DNA from: Sphingopyxis sp. CCNWLW2
Lineage (GTDB): Bacteria > Pseudomonadota > Alphaproteobacteria > Sphingomonadales > Sphingomonadaceae
NCBI RefSeq assembly: GCF_037095755.1
Contig: NZ_JBAWKJ010000003.1
Span: 682,001-746,000 of the forward strand
Reading direction: 5' to 3'
Length of the DNA: 64,000 nt
Of this stretch, positions 36,733 through 45,092 are shown in pieces. The notes below the pieces were generated by a model that did not search any database, was not told where the DNA came from, and saw nothing but the letters and a program-made list of their open reading frames with translations. Each line of letters opens with the position of its first letter. Position 1 is the first letter of the stretch. The position numbers and the translations under genes were made by a program.

Positions 36733-37432
36733 AGCGTTTCGCGTTGCGGCGGCGGCGGGGCTGATCGCCTGCCTGACCGGTGCCGCTAAGCCGGCGATCG
36801 ACCCGGCGAACCCGACCTGCCCGCTGACCCCCGACTGGTCGGCGAACCCGACGATGAAGCTGACGCCTGTCGCCAAAAAGAACGGCAAGGTGCTGCTCGC
36901 CGAGGGGCGGATTGATGCGGGGCTGCCCGACCGGCTGAAAGCCGCGCTCGCCGCCAATCCCGACGTGAGCGAAGTGTGGCTGCGCTCGCCCGGCGGCGAC
37001 GCGCGCGCGGGCAATGCCGCGGGGCGGATCATCCGCTCGAACTTTGGCCTCACGACGCGCATCCCGGCGGGCTGGGCCTGTTTCAGCGCGTGCAATTTCA
37101 TCTTCATGGGCGGCCAGCCGCGCGTGATCGATCCGGGCGGGCTGTTTATCGTCCATATGTTCACGCGCACCGGCGACCGCAGCGCGATCGACATGAGCGT
37201 CGCGATGGGCACCGACGCGACCAAGGAACTGATCGGCGACATCGAACAGGATGCCGCGCTGCTCGCGAGCGAGGATAATGATTTCCTGATCCGCATGGGT
37301 GTCTCGCGCAAGCTGTTGACCGAGGTGATGTATCAGCAGAAAGCGCTGGCGAACGCCGACGACAAATCGACGCGCCGCTGCCTGACGCAGGCGGAGGTCA
37401 GGACCTATAACGTTGCAAATAACAACGAATAG
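36716..37432 (+). CDS. Exported ClpP/crotonase-fold-like protein
   Basis: A 238-residue protein with a signal sequence (AFRVAAAAGLIACLTGAAKP). The central part resembles the predicted periplasmic ClpP-fold group (COG3904-like): WLRSPGGDARAGNAAGRIIR, then GWACFSACNFIFMGGQPRVI, where the Ser in FSAC is placed like a ClpP nucleophile. A later HMFT and the C-terminal C-LTQAEV tail are unassigned. Whether it is a peptidase is unproven. It overlaps the previous exported-protein gene by 17 bases. Confidence 0.6.
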   Translation: MSSRRKAFRVAAAAGLIACLTGAAKPAIDPANPTCPLTPDWSANPTMKLTPVAKKNGKVLLAEGRIDAGLPDRLKAALAANPDVSEVWLRSPGGDARAGNAAGRIIRSNFGLTTRIPAGWACFSACNFIFMGGQPRVIDPGGLFIVHMFTRTGDRSAIDMSVAMGTDATKELIGDIEQDAALLASEDNDFLIRMGVSRKLLTEVMYQQKALANADDKSTRRCLTQAEVRTYNVANNNE

Positions 37433-37465
37433 GATAGTCTCTCCGTCAAAATAGGAGAGGCTGCC

Positions 37466-38068
37466 ATGAACGAGATGACGCACGATCACGCCACTTTCCG
37501 GTCGATGATCGACGGAACGCAGGAAGATTGGGACATTATCGCGCGCGAGCAAAAGGAGTTCGCGCCGAACAATGGCAAGCGCATCCTCGACCATCTGAAA
37601 CTGCTCGGCGGCGATTATGGCGGCTTTCCGGTCGACCGGCTCGAACATTGCCTGCAGACCGCGACGCGCGCGCACAGGGATGGCCGCGACGAGGAATATG
37701 TCGTGATGGCGCTGCTCCACGACATTGGCGACACGCTGGGCGCGTTCAATCATCCCGACGTCGCGGCGGCGATCCTCAAGCCCTTCCTGTCAGAGGAAAA
37801 TCTGTGGATCGTCCAGCATCATGGCGTATTCCAGGGCCATTATTTCTTCCACTATCTCGGGCTCGACCGCGACATGCGCGACCAGTTCAAGGATAGCCCT
37901 TATTATGCGGCGTGCGCCGAATTCTGCGAGAAATATGACGCGCCGGCGTTCGACCCCGATTACGACAGCGAGCCGCTCGAGTTTTTCGAGCCGATGGTGA
38001 TGCGCCTCTGCTCCTATCCGCGCACGAGCATCTACAAGAAGGTGATGGTCGAGGAGGCCGCGGAGTAG
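37466..38068 (+). CDS. HD-domain protein, possibly a PhnZ/MIOX-like di-iron oxygenase
   Basis: A 200-residue cytosolic protein with an HD metal site: His61 (RLEHCLQTATRAH), His85-Asp86 (MALLHDIGD), His96 and His118/119 (VQHHGVFQGHYFFHYLG). The 24-residue step from the first His to the HD pair is the same as in PhnZ, but later spacing differs. Members act as phosphohydrolases or mixed-valent di-iron oxygenases. GGAGAGG lies before the ATG. No phosphonate or inositol genes adjoin it, so the substrate stays open. Confidence 0.65.
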   Translation: MNEMTHDHATFRSMIDGTQEDWDIIAREQKEFAPNNGKRILDHLKLLGGDYGGFPVDRLEHCLQTATRAHRDGRDEEYVVMALLHDIGDTLGAFNHPDVAAAILKPFLSEENLWIVQHHGVFQGHYFFHYLGLDRDMRDQFKDSPYYAACAEFCEKYDAPAFDPDYDSEPLEFFEPMVMRLCSYPRTSIYKKVMVEEAAE

Positions 38069-38073
38069 AGGCC

Positions 38074-38142
38074 GTGCTCCCCGGCGAAAGCCGGGGCCCA
38101 TTTCATGGTTGGTCCTGGACCCCGGCTTTCGCCGGGGCGCAC
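38074..38142. repeat. REP-like inverted repeat, 27-base arms
   Basis: Arms 38074-38100 and 38116-38142 are reverse complements with two mismatches and a 15-base spacer. The core CCCCGGCGAAAGCCGGGG is of the same kind as the repeat at 25370. It sits between convergent genes and could act as a terminator for both. Confidence 0.8.
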
Positions 38143-38153
38143 TATGGGCGGGC

Positions 38154-38957
38154 TTACTTGCCCTTGAACTCGGTCTTGCGCTTCTGCTGGAAGGCCATGA
38201 TGCCTTCCATCGCGTCGGCGGTGCCGCCGGCGATAAACTGGCCCTTGGCTTCGGCGTCGAGCGTGGTTGAATAATCCTGCGACAGGCCGTCGCGGAGCAC
38301 CTTGCGCATCGTCCCGAGCGCGATCGTCGGGCCATTGGCGAGGCGGGCAGCGAGCGCCTTGGCCTCAGTGATCAGGTCGGCATCGTCGACGCATTTATAG
38401 ATCATGCCCCAGTCAGCGGCCTGTTCGCCGCCGATCTTCTCGCCCAGCATCATCATCTGCAGCGCGCGCGGCACACCGATCAGGCGCGGCAGCAGCCACG
38501 ACGAGCCACCGTCGGGGACGAGGCCGATGTTGACGAAGGCCTGGAGGAAATAGGCGCTCTTGCCCGCGATGGTGAAATCGCCCGACAGCGCGAAGCTACA
38601 CCCGACGCCCGCCGCGGGTCCATTCACCGCGGTGACGACGGGGATGTCGAGGTTCGCGAGCGCGAGCAGCATCGGATTGTAATGACCGCGCAGCGCGTTG
38701 CGGCTCCGCGCCCCGCCGCTGACCGCGCCGCCACCCGAACGATCGCCCGCCAGATCGGCGCCCGAACAAAAGCCGCGCCCTTCGCCGGTGATCAGCAGCG
38801 CGCGCGCGCCGAGGCCCGGCAGATGATCGAGCGCTTCGCGAATGTCGTCGGCCATCGCGGGCGGCATCGAATTCAGCCGGTCGGGGCGGTTGAGCGTGAT
38901 CGTCGCGACATGGTCGGCGAGTTCGAGCTTGATCGTGTCGAAGGTCGGAAGGGTCAT
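38154..38957 (-). CDS. Enoyl-CoA hydratase/isomerase family protein
   Basis: A 267-residue crotonase-fold enzyme. Recognised parts are ITLNRPDRLNSMPPAMADDI, GRGFCSGADLAGD for the oxyanion hole and VNGPAAGVGCSFALSGDF for the second. The active-site region VNIGLVPDGGSSWLLPRLIG has the PaaG-like form with Asp in place of one catalytic Glu, typical of isomerases such as PaaG. It may act on phenylacetate-type or fatty acyl-CoA; no pathway genes adjoin it. Confidence 0.88.
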   Translation of the reverse strand: MTLPTFDTIKLELADHVATITLNRPDRLNSMPPAMADDIREALDHLPGLGARALLITGEGRGFCSGADLAGDRSGGGAVSGGARSRNALRGHYNPMLLALANLDIPVVTAVNGPAAGVGCSFALSGDFTIAGKSAYFLQAFVNIGLVPDGGSSWLLPRLIGVPRALQMMMLGEKIGGEQAADWGMIYKCVDDADLITEAKALAARLANGPTIALGTMRKVLRDGLSQDYSTTLDAEAKGQFIAGGTADAMEGIMAFQQKRKTEFKGK

Positions 38958-39095
38958 GGGGAAGAATCCTCTCGCGGGTGCTTTACCTTTACGTTCACGT
39001 AAAGATGTGACTCATTTGCAGGGCGAGTGCAAGAGGGAAGGGCGCGACGAGGGGCGTCTGCTTTCGACCATTAGTTGCCGTCCGTTTTTCTAACC

Positions 39096-39178
39096 CCGTT
39101 CGCATCGAGCGAAGTCGAGATGCCCCTCGGGCTAGGCGTGGCGCCGATGGGTGTCTCGACTTCGCTCGACACGAACGG
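39096..39178. repeat. Imperfect inverted repeat, 30-base arms
   Basis: Arms 39096-39125 and 39149-39178 match at 26 of 30 positions with a 23-base spacer. The core TCGAGCGAAGTCGAGA is a different repeat type from those at 25.4 and 38.1 kb. It lies in the gap upstream of the enoyl-CoA hydratase start and downstream of the next minus-strand gene. Confidence 0.75.
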
Positions 39179-39214
39179 AAAGAGGGATGGCAGCTCCCCG
39201 CCCCAAAGCGGTCG

Positions 39215-39853
39215 TTACTCTCCGTCCAGCCGCCGAAACCGCATGTCGCCCTCGGCGCGATGAAGCGTCAGCCCACGCTCGGTCTTCTCCGCGCAGGCGC
39301 CCTCGAAATTCACGACACCCATATCGTTCGGAACGATGATCACGCGCAGCTTGCCGCCGTCGGCTTCGGTGAGTTCGAAACGCGGCGCGGTGATGCCATA
39401 GATCGGCGCGCGAACCTCGATCCCGCGCGGGGTGCGCTGATCGTCCTCGGGCATCGTCCAGCCGTAAACCTGCGTGTAATCTTCGGCCGGGTCCCCGCTG
39501 TCGAAGCCGATCGTGAAATCGACCCCGGGGATGCCTTTGCCATTGGGCCAGGTGACGAGCAAGGTGGGGACGGTGCCCTCGACCTCGATCAACGCGCCTT
39601 TCTCCATCGCAGGCGGCACCGGCCTGGGATCGGTGGTCAGGCAGACCATGCCATCGCGCACTTCCCAGCGCCCCTCGGCCTGCTCGTCGAGCGCGCCCGC
39701 GGCGAGCATATACTGGAAGCGGCCGTCATTGCGGATCAGCAGTCCGCCGCCGACATCGGGGCCTTCGGCAAGGCTATATTCACCGACAAAGGGGGAATCC
39801 TGCGCCGCGGCAGGGGCGGCGATCAGGGCGGCGGCGAGGAGCAGGGTTCGCAT
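39215..39853 (-). CDS. Exported hypothetical protein
   Basis: A 212-residue protein of unknown function. It has a short signal peptide (MRTLLLAAALIAAPAAAQ) and a beta-rich mature part (FVGEYSLAEGPDVGGGLLIR, GRFQYMLAAGALDEQAEGRW), which looks like a small lipocalin- or META-like barrel, but this is a guess. It ends MRFRRLDGE and is divergent from prfC. Confidence 0.65.
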   Translation of the reverse strand: MRTLLLAAALIAAPAAAQDSPFVGEYSLAEGPDVGGGLLIRNDGRFQYMLAAGALDEQAEGRWEVRDGMVCLTTDPRPVPPAMEKGALIEVEGTVPTLLVTWPNGKGIPGVDFTIGFDSGDPAEDYTQVYGWTMPEDDQRTPRGIEVRAPIYGITAPRFELTEADGGKLRVIIVPNDMGVVNFEGACAEKTERGLTLHRAEGDMRFRRLDGE

Positions 39854-39930
39854 GAACCGATCATGCGTCCGCCGGGGCGCGGACGCCAGCCCCTTTCCAC
39901 AGGTCGCGCCACCTGCTAGGCGCCCGCGCC

Positions 39931-41523
39931 ATGTCCAAGCATCCCGACCGCCGTACCTTCGCCATCATCTCGCATCCCGACGCGGGTAAGACGACGCTGA
40001 CCGAGAAATTGCTCGTCGCGGGCGGCGCGATCCATATCGCGGGCGAGGTCAAGGCACGCGGACAGGCGCGGCGCGCGCGATCCGACTGGATGAAGATCGA
40101 ACAGCAGCGCGGGATTTCGGTGACCTCGTCGGTTATGACCTTCGAACATCAGGGGCTCGTCTTCAACCTGCTCGACACACCGGGGCACGAGGATTTCAGC
40201 GAGGATACTTATCGTACGCTGACCGCGGTCGACAGCGCGGTGATGGTGATCGACGCCGCGAAGGGCATCGAGCCGCAGACGCTGAAGCTGTTCGAGGTGT
40301 GCCGCCTGCGCTCGGTGCCGATCATCACCTTCATCAACAAGGTCGACCGCGAAGGCCTGCCGCCGTTCGAACTGCTCGACGAGGTCGCCGACCGGCTCGC
40401 GCTCGACGTGTGCCCGATGAACTGGCCCGCGGGCATGGGTGGGCAGTTCGAGGGGATCTATGATCTCGTCGATCCGGCGATCATGCGTCCGGGCGGCGAC
40501 GCGTCGCGCATGTATGAAGGCCACCGCGCGAAGGTTGCGGGACTCGACGACCCCGCGCTGGCTGGGGAGCTTTCGGAGCGCGGGCTGGCGCACCTCAAGG
40601 AAGAGACCGAGCTGGCGTCGGCCTGTTATGCGCCCTTCGATGCCTCCGCTTACCGCGCTGGCGATCTGACCCCGGTCTATTTCGGATCGGCGCTCAAGGA
40701 ATTCGGCGTCATCGACCTGCTTTCGGCGCTCGCCAACCATGCGCCGGGGCCGCAGCCGCAGCCCGCCGAACCCGCGCCGGTGCAGCCGGGCGATGACGCG
40801 GTGACCGGCTTTGTGTTCAAGGTGCAGGCGAATATGAACCCCGCGCACCGCGACCGCATCGCCTTCATGCGCCTGTGCTCGGGCAAGTTCGAGCGCGGGA
40901 TGCGGCTGATGCAGGGCGGGACGGGCAAGGCGATCGCGATCAGCCGTCCGATGCTGTTCCTCGCGCAGGACCGTGAAATGGCCGAAGAGGCGTTCCCCGG
41001 CGACATCATCGGCATTCCGAACCACGGCACGCTGCGCGTCGGCGACACGCTGTCCGAACGCACCGACATCACGATCACCGGGCTGCCGAACTTCGCCCCC
41101 GAACTGCTGCGCCGCGTCGCGCTGGTCGATCCGACGAAGACCAAGCAGCTGAGGAAAGCGCTCGACGACATGGCCGAGGAGGGGATCATCCAGGTCTTCT
41201 ACCCCGAAATCGGGTCGAATATGGTCGTCGGGGTCGTCGGCCAGCTGCAGCTCGAAGTGCTGATCAGCCGTCTCGATGCCGAATATAAGGTCGAGGCGAA
41301 GCTCGAGCAGTCGCCTTGGGACACCGCGCGCTGGATCGCGAGCGACGATGCCGCCGCGCTGAAAGCGTTCCAGGCCGACCATCGCGGCGCCAGCGCCACC
41401 GACCGCGACGGTGCGCCGGTGTTCATGGCGAAGGATGCGTGGGAAGTCGGCTATGTGACCCAGCGACATCCGTCGATCCGGTTTACGGCGACCAAGGAGC
41501 GGCGCTTCGCTCCGGCCGATTGA
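39931..41523 (+). CDS. prfC: Peptide chain release factor 3
   Basis: A 530-residue translational GTPase. G1 is SHPDAGKTTLTE, the switch region QQRGISVTSS, G3 DTPGHEDFSEDTYRTL and G4 FINKVDREG. The RF3 C-terminal domain has RVALVDPTKTKQLRKALDDM and VGVVGQLQLEVL. RF3 removes RF1 or RF2 from the ribosome after release. Start ATG at 39931. Confidence 0.97.
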   Translation: MSKHPDRRTFAIISHPDAGKTTLTEKLLVAGGAIHIAGEVKARGQARRARSDWMKIEQQRGISVTSSVMTFEHQGLVFNLLDTPGHEDFSEDTYRTLTAVDSAVMVIDAAKGIEPQTLKLFEVCRLRSVPIITFINKVDREGLPPFELLDEVADRLALDVCPMNWPAGMGGQFEGIYDLVDPAIMRPGGDASRMYEGHRAKVAGLDDPALAGELSERGLAHLKEETELASACYAPFDASAYRAGDLTPVYFGSALKEFGVIDLLSALANHAPGPQPQPAEPAPVQPGDDAVTGFVFKVQANMNPAHRDRIAFMRLCSGKFERGMRLMQGGTGKAIAISRPMLFLAQDREMAEEAFPGDIIGIPNHGTLRVGDTLSERTDITITGLPNFAPELLRRVALVDPTKTKQLRKALDDMAEEGIIQVFYPEIGSNMVVGVVGQLQLEVLISRLDAEYKVEAKLEQSPWDTARWIASDDAAALKAFQADHRGASATDRDGAPVFMAKDAWEVGYVTQRHPSIRFTATKERRFAPAD

Positions 41524-41548
41524 CGCCGGGACCGAAGCGGGCGTCCAT

Positions 41549-43483
41549 TCAGCCGGCTGCTGCCGCGGGCGTTTCGACCACGGCATTACTCGTCGGAAGC
41601 TGAACCGGAACCGGCGGATTGACGATCGTCTGGAAATTGGGGCGGTCACAGCCGTCGCCATTTTTCAGTGCCGCCAATTTGGTACGGATTTTCTCCCAGT
41701 TGGTGGCGCCGACCTCGGTGGGCGGACCGATCCAGAAATGGCTCAGTACGGGTTTCGGGTTAGCTTGGCCCGGCGCAATCAGTTGCCCGGCAAATCCAAG
41801 CGCGATCACAACGACACGACCCTCGCTCATCAAGCCAAGGTGGACTGCGACCCCGTCGACGGGAGTGTCGCCGGCGGGCGTGTCGGGAAAGGCAAAATCG
41901 GCGTTCCCGCCGGCGAGCGTCACGGCCCGGCAGCGCGCCACCGACAGGGCGGGAATAGCGTTCATCAGACCGGCAAATTGCGCACGGGTGGCGACAATAC
42001 CCTTGTTTCCGACAACGGCGTCACCCAGCTTCGCCTTCAGAATATTGTCCATGTCATATATGGTTACGCCGCCGGCGACATATGCCGGTAGGGCGGTCTT
42101 ATTCGCTCCGATCACGAACTGCTGGCTGTCGCCCGCGGCTGTCATCAGCGGGGCTTTGTCCTTGATCGGTTGATAGATGTCGAAGGGTATCGAAAAGCGT
42201 TCGAGCGTATCGATGGCTTCGCGGGTCGTCAGGCATTTGATGTTGGCTATGTCGGCGGCGACCGCCGAATTGCGGGCATGGGCGAACAGGATGATGCGTG
42301 CATCGTCCGAAGAGACGCCCATGTTCGTCAACTGGATGAATGCCGGTGCGCATGCGGCGTCGAAACCCGCTGCATTCCCTGCGTTATTGCTCTGCTCAGC
42401 CAGATTCTTGAATGCACCGCCCAGTTGTTTCCAACTTTTTCCGGCGCCTTCCTTCATTCCCGCTGGGATCGTGGCATCCAATATGGATGCAAGATCGGCG
42501 GCATCCGACAAATTTGGATATTCGCGGTTGCCCGACAGCAGGCTGCCTTGATATTCCAAGCTAAATTCGAAACTGGCATATTGGGCTGCCGCATTCCCGC
42601 CCGGCGCGGACCACGACCAGGGAAATTTCTTGGGGAGGAAGCTGGTCGCAATGTCGGAATCAGCCGGCTTGACGACAAGCGGCCGCGAGAATGTGTAGGG
42701 ATCCCCGGCCGCTGTGGCACCGGTAAGAACCGGCTGGCTATTTCCGAACAGACTCAGTTCGGCTTGCGAGCGGATAGAGTATTTGTCGCTTTGCGTGTCG
42801 CCGAAGAACAGATTGCCGACCGGACCGAGCAGGTTGGCGAAGGCTGATATACCCGTCCAGAAGGCGGCCTTTCGCTCTTCATTTTCGGAAACGACCACCC
42901 AGGGCCGAAATTTAATCTCGGCTGCGATTGCCTGCGGCGTGCGATGATCGATAGCGATCCATGGACCGGCATATCGGTCGTTCGCTTGGTCGAAATAGGA
43001 AATTTCGAAGCGGCATGCTTTCTTGCCCGATCGCTTCCAGTGGAAAAGATTGACCTCCGCGGTCATTTCCTGGCCGTCTTCGGATTTTCCGAGCGGCAAG
43101 ATGGCGGCCATCCCGGCCTCGTATTTCGTCTCGAACAGCGTGTGCAGAAACTTATAGTCCGGAAGCTTCTCGAATATGCTGTTGCAATTCTGGATATCGT
43201 CGATCGAAGGCTTCTTGTGAATGAGAAGCCTGTAATATCCAGCGTTTATGCTCTTCTTTTTACGAGGGATGGCCACATCGTTCTGATCCGGCCAAAGCTT
43301 CTTTTTCATTTCCTGGAAAAAGTCGGCCGCCGCTGGCGGGAGAGGGGCTGCGGCGGACGCCGTGCCTGGAAACAATATTATGGGGCAGATCGCGGCGATG
43401 AACCATCGCCGGTGCGGATATTGGCTTGTCCGACGATGGAATGTAGACCCTTGCTTGCGCCACATAACTGCCCCCACAGTCAT
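41549..43483 (-). CDS. Large exported protein of unknown function
   Basis: I do not recognise this 644-residue protein. It has a signal peptide or membrane anchor near residues 27-48 (FIAAICPIILFPGTASAAAP). The mature part contains NAGYYRLLIHKKPSIDDIQN, WVVVSENEERKAAFWTGISA and a Pro/Val-rich end. By eye its base composition is clearly less GC-rich than flanking prfC and dinB, and it uses more Ile, Asn and Lys, which suggests acquisition. The ATG at 43483 and ATG 43465 are both possible. It converges with prfC 25 bases away. Confidence 0.6.
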   Translation of the reverse strand: MTVGAVMWRKQGSTFHRRTSQYPHRRWFIAAICPIILFPGTASAAAPLPPAAADFFQEMKKKLWPDQNDVAIPRKKKSINAGYYRLLIHKKPSIDDIQNCNSIFEKLPDYKFLHTLFETKYEAGMAAILPLGKSEDGQEMTAEVNLFHWKRSGKKACRFEISYFDQANDRYAGPWIAIDHRTPQAIAAEIKFRPWVVVSENEERKAAFWTGISAFANLLGPVGNLFFGDTQSDKYSIRSQAELSLFGNSQPVLTGATAAGDPYTFSRPLVVKPADSDIATSFLPKKFPWSWSAPGGNAAAQYASFEFSLEYQGSLLSGNREYPNLSDAADLASILDATIPAGMKEGAGKSWKQLGGAFKNLAEQSNNAGNAAGFDAACAPAFIQLTNMGVSSDDARIILFAHARNSAVAADIANIKCLTTREAIDTLERFSIPFDIYQPIKDKAPLMTAAGDSQQFVIGANKTALPAYVAGGVTIYDMDNILKAKLGDAVVGNKGIVATRAQFAGLMNAIPALSVARCRAVTLAGGNADFAFPDTPAGDTPVDGVAVHLGLMSEGRVVVIALGFAGQLIAPGQANPKPVLSHFWIGPPTEVGATNWEKIRTKLAALKNGDGCDRPNFQTIVNPPVPVQLPTSNAVVETPAAAAG

Positions 43484-43577
43484 TCCATTAATGGATATTA
43501 GTCTAGCTGGCCAAATCTGCTCTTGTCAAAGCGATCACCAACCAATTTGGCCGGATCCAGGTGAGAGCGCGTGGTAA

Positions 43578-44717
43578 CTATTGTCCGAGCAGACTCAAAA
43601 GATCGATTGTCGTCGCGGCGGCGGCGTCCTCCTCGTCATCCTCCTCGCCTTCGAACTTGCTCAGCGTGACGCCGAGCAGGCGGATTCCTTGTTCGGTGGG
43701 GAGCAGAGGCGCCAATATGGCTTCGCCCGCGGCGAGCAGCGAATTGCCGTCGAGGATCGGCGCGGCGACCGATTTGGCCCGCGTGATCGTGCGGAAATCG
43801 GCGTAGCGCAGCTTGAGCGTCACCGTGCGGCCGCGCGCGCCCTTTTTCGCCGCCCGGTCCCACACGACGGTGCAGACATGCGCAAGCGCCTCGCGGATTT
43901 CGGTGTCGGTGATCAGGTCGTTGAAGAAGGTCCGTTCGCCGCCGAGCGATTTCAGCGGACGGTTCGACTTGACGCGGCGATGGTCGATCCCGCGCGCGAG
44001 GTTGAAGAGCCATTCGGCGCTGTTGCCGAAGTGCTCGGCAAGCCACATCGGATCCTTGTCCGCAAGATCGGCGCCCGAAAAAACGCCGAGCCCCTCCATC
44101 TTCGCCGCGGTTACCGGGCCGATCCCATGAAAGCGGCGGATCGAGAGTGTCTGGACGAAGGCGGCGCCCTTGCCGGGCGGGATGATCGTGATGCCGTCGG
44201 GTTTGTTTTGGTCCGAGGCGAGTTTCGCGATAAATTTATTGTACGAGACGCCGGCGGAGGCGGTGAGGCCGGTTTCGGCGCGGATGCGCTGGCGGATCAG
44301 CTTTGCCGCTGCGGTCGCGCTGCCGAGCCCGGCCTTGTCGGCGCTGACGTCGAGATAGGCTTCGTCGAGCGACAGTGGTTCGACCTCGTCGGCATAGTCG
44401 CGGAAGATCGCGCGGATCTGGTGCGAGATGTCGCGATAAACCTCGAAGCGCGGGGGCACGAAGATGAGGCCGGGGCACTGGCGCTTCGCGGTGATGCTGG
44501 GCATCGCCGAGCGAACGCCGAACTTGCGGGCTTCATAGCTGGCGGCGGCAACGACGCCGCGCCGCGACGAGCCGCCGACCGCCACAGGCTTGCCCCGCAG
44601 CGACGGATCGTCGCGCTGTTCGACCGAGGCATAAAAGGCATCCATATCGACATGGATGATCTTGCGGACCGGGGCGTCCGCGCCGTCGTCGGATCCATGA
44701 TCGTCGCCGTCTTGCAC
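43578..44717 (-). CDS. dinB: DNA polymerase IV
   Basis: A 379-residue Y-family translesion polymerase. Catalytic motifs are HVDMDAFYASVEQRDD and SLDEAYLDVSADKAG; the helix-hairpin-helix part has RRFHGIGPVTAAKMEGLGV and the little-finger domain follows. The C-terminal end (EDAAAATTIDLLSLLGQ) resembles a beta-clamp-binding tail. GTG start at 44717. It ends the presumed core region before tRNA-Gly. Confidence 0.94.
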   Translation of the reverse strand: MQDGDDHGSDDGADAPVRKIIHVDMDAFYASVEQRDDPSLRGKPVAVGGSSRRGVVAAASYEARKFGVRSAMPSITAKRQCPGLIFVPPRFEVYRDISHQIRAIFRDYADEVEPLSLDEAYLDVSADKAGLGSATAAAKLIRQRIRAETGLTASAGVSYNKFIAKLASDQNKPDGITIIPPGKGAAFVQTLSIRRFHGIGPVTAAKMEGLGVFSGADLADKDPMWLAEHFGNSAEWLFNLARGIDHRRVKSNRPLKSLGGERTFFNDLITDTEIREALAHVCTVVWDRAAKKGARGRTVTLKLRYADFRTITRAKSVAAPILDGNSLLAAGEAILAPLLPTEQGIRLLGVTLSKFEGEEDDEEDAAAATTIDLLSLLGQ

Positions 44718-44818
44718 GGCGCATCTTTAACATGTTGCCATGATGTTCTCAATGGCGCGCTCGACGAAGCGCTTGACGAAACTGGGGCAAAATGGCAATC
44801 GCCGCCGACCTTGGGAAT

Positions 44819-44892
44819 GCGGGTATAGCATAGTGGTAATGCTCTAGCCTTCCAAGCTAGCTAGGCGGGTTCGATTCCCGCTACCCGCTCCA
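44819..44892 (+). tRNA. tRNA-Gly (anticodon UCC), likely island attachment site
   Basis: A 74-base gene with CCA. Acceptor GCGGGTA/TACCCGC, discriminator T, anticodon arm CTAGC-CTTCCAA-GCTAG giving TCC. An integrase gene of the type that uses tRNA 3' ends follows 200 bases downstream in the same direction. No second copy of the 3' end was found in the rest of the window. Confidence 0.96.
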
Positions 44893-45006
44893 AGTTTTCA
44901 TCCGACAACGTCCGACCTTGCCTTTGAAAACCGCAGTAAACTGCAGTATATTCTCTTTCGTTCTCCGACGACATCCGGCCGCTTCCGGCGCCAGCCGGGC
45001 TGGTTT

Positions 45007-45072
45007 GGGGGCCACTTTAGGGGCCACGGTTACAGGCTCAATTCGAGTGGCCCCCATCGTGGGGGCCACTTT
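45007..45072. repeat. GGGGGCCACTTT repeats and dyad before the integrase gene
   Basis: GGGGGCCACTTT occurs at 45007-45018 and 45061-45072, GGGGCCAC at 45020-45027, and the inverse GTGGCCCCC at 45047-45055, forming a 9-base dyad with 45061-45069. They lie 20-90 bases before the integrase start, between it and tRNA-Gly. They could be integrase arm-type sites or a promoter operator; this is inferred. Confidence 0.55.
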
Positions 45073-45092
45073 GAAGAGAGGTCTTTGAAAGG

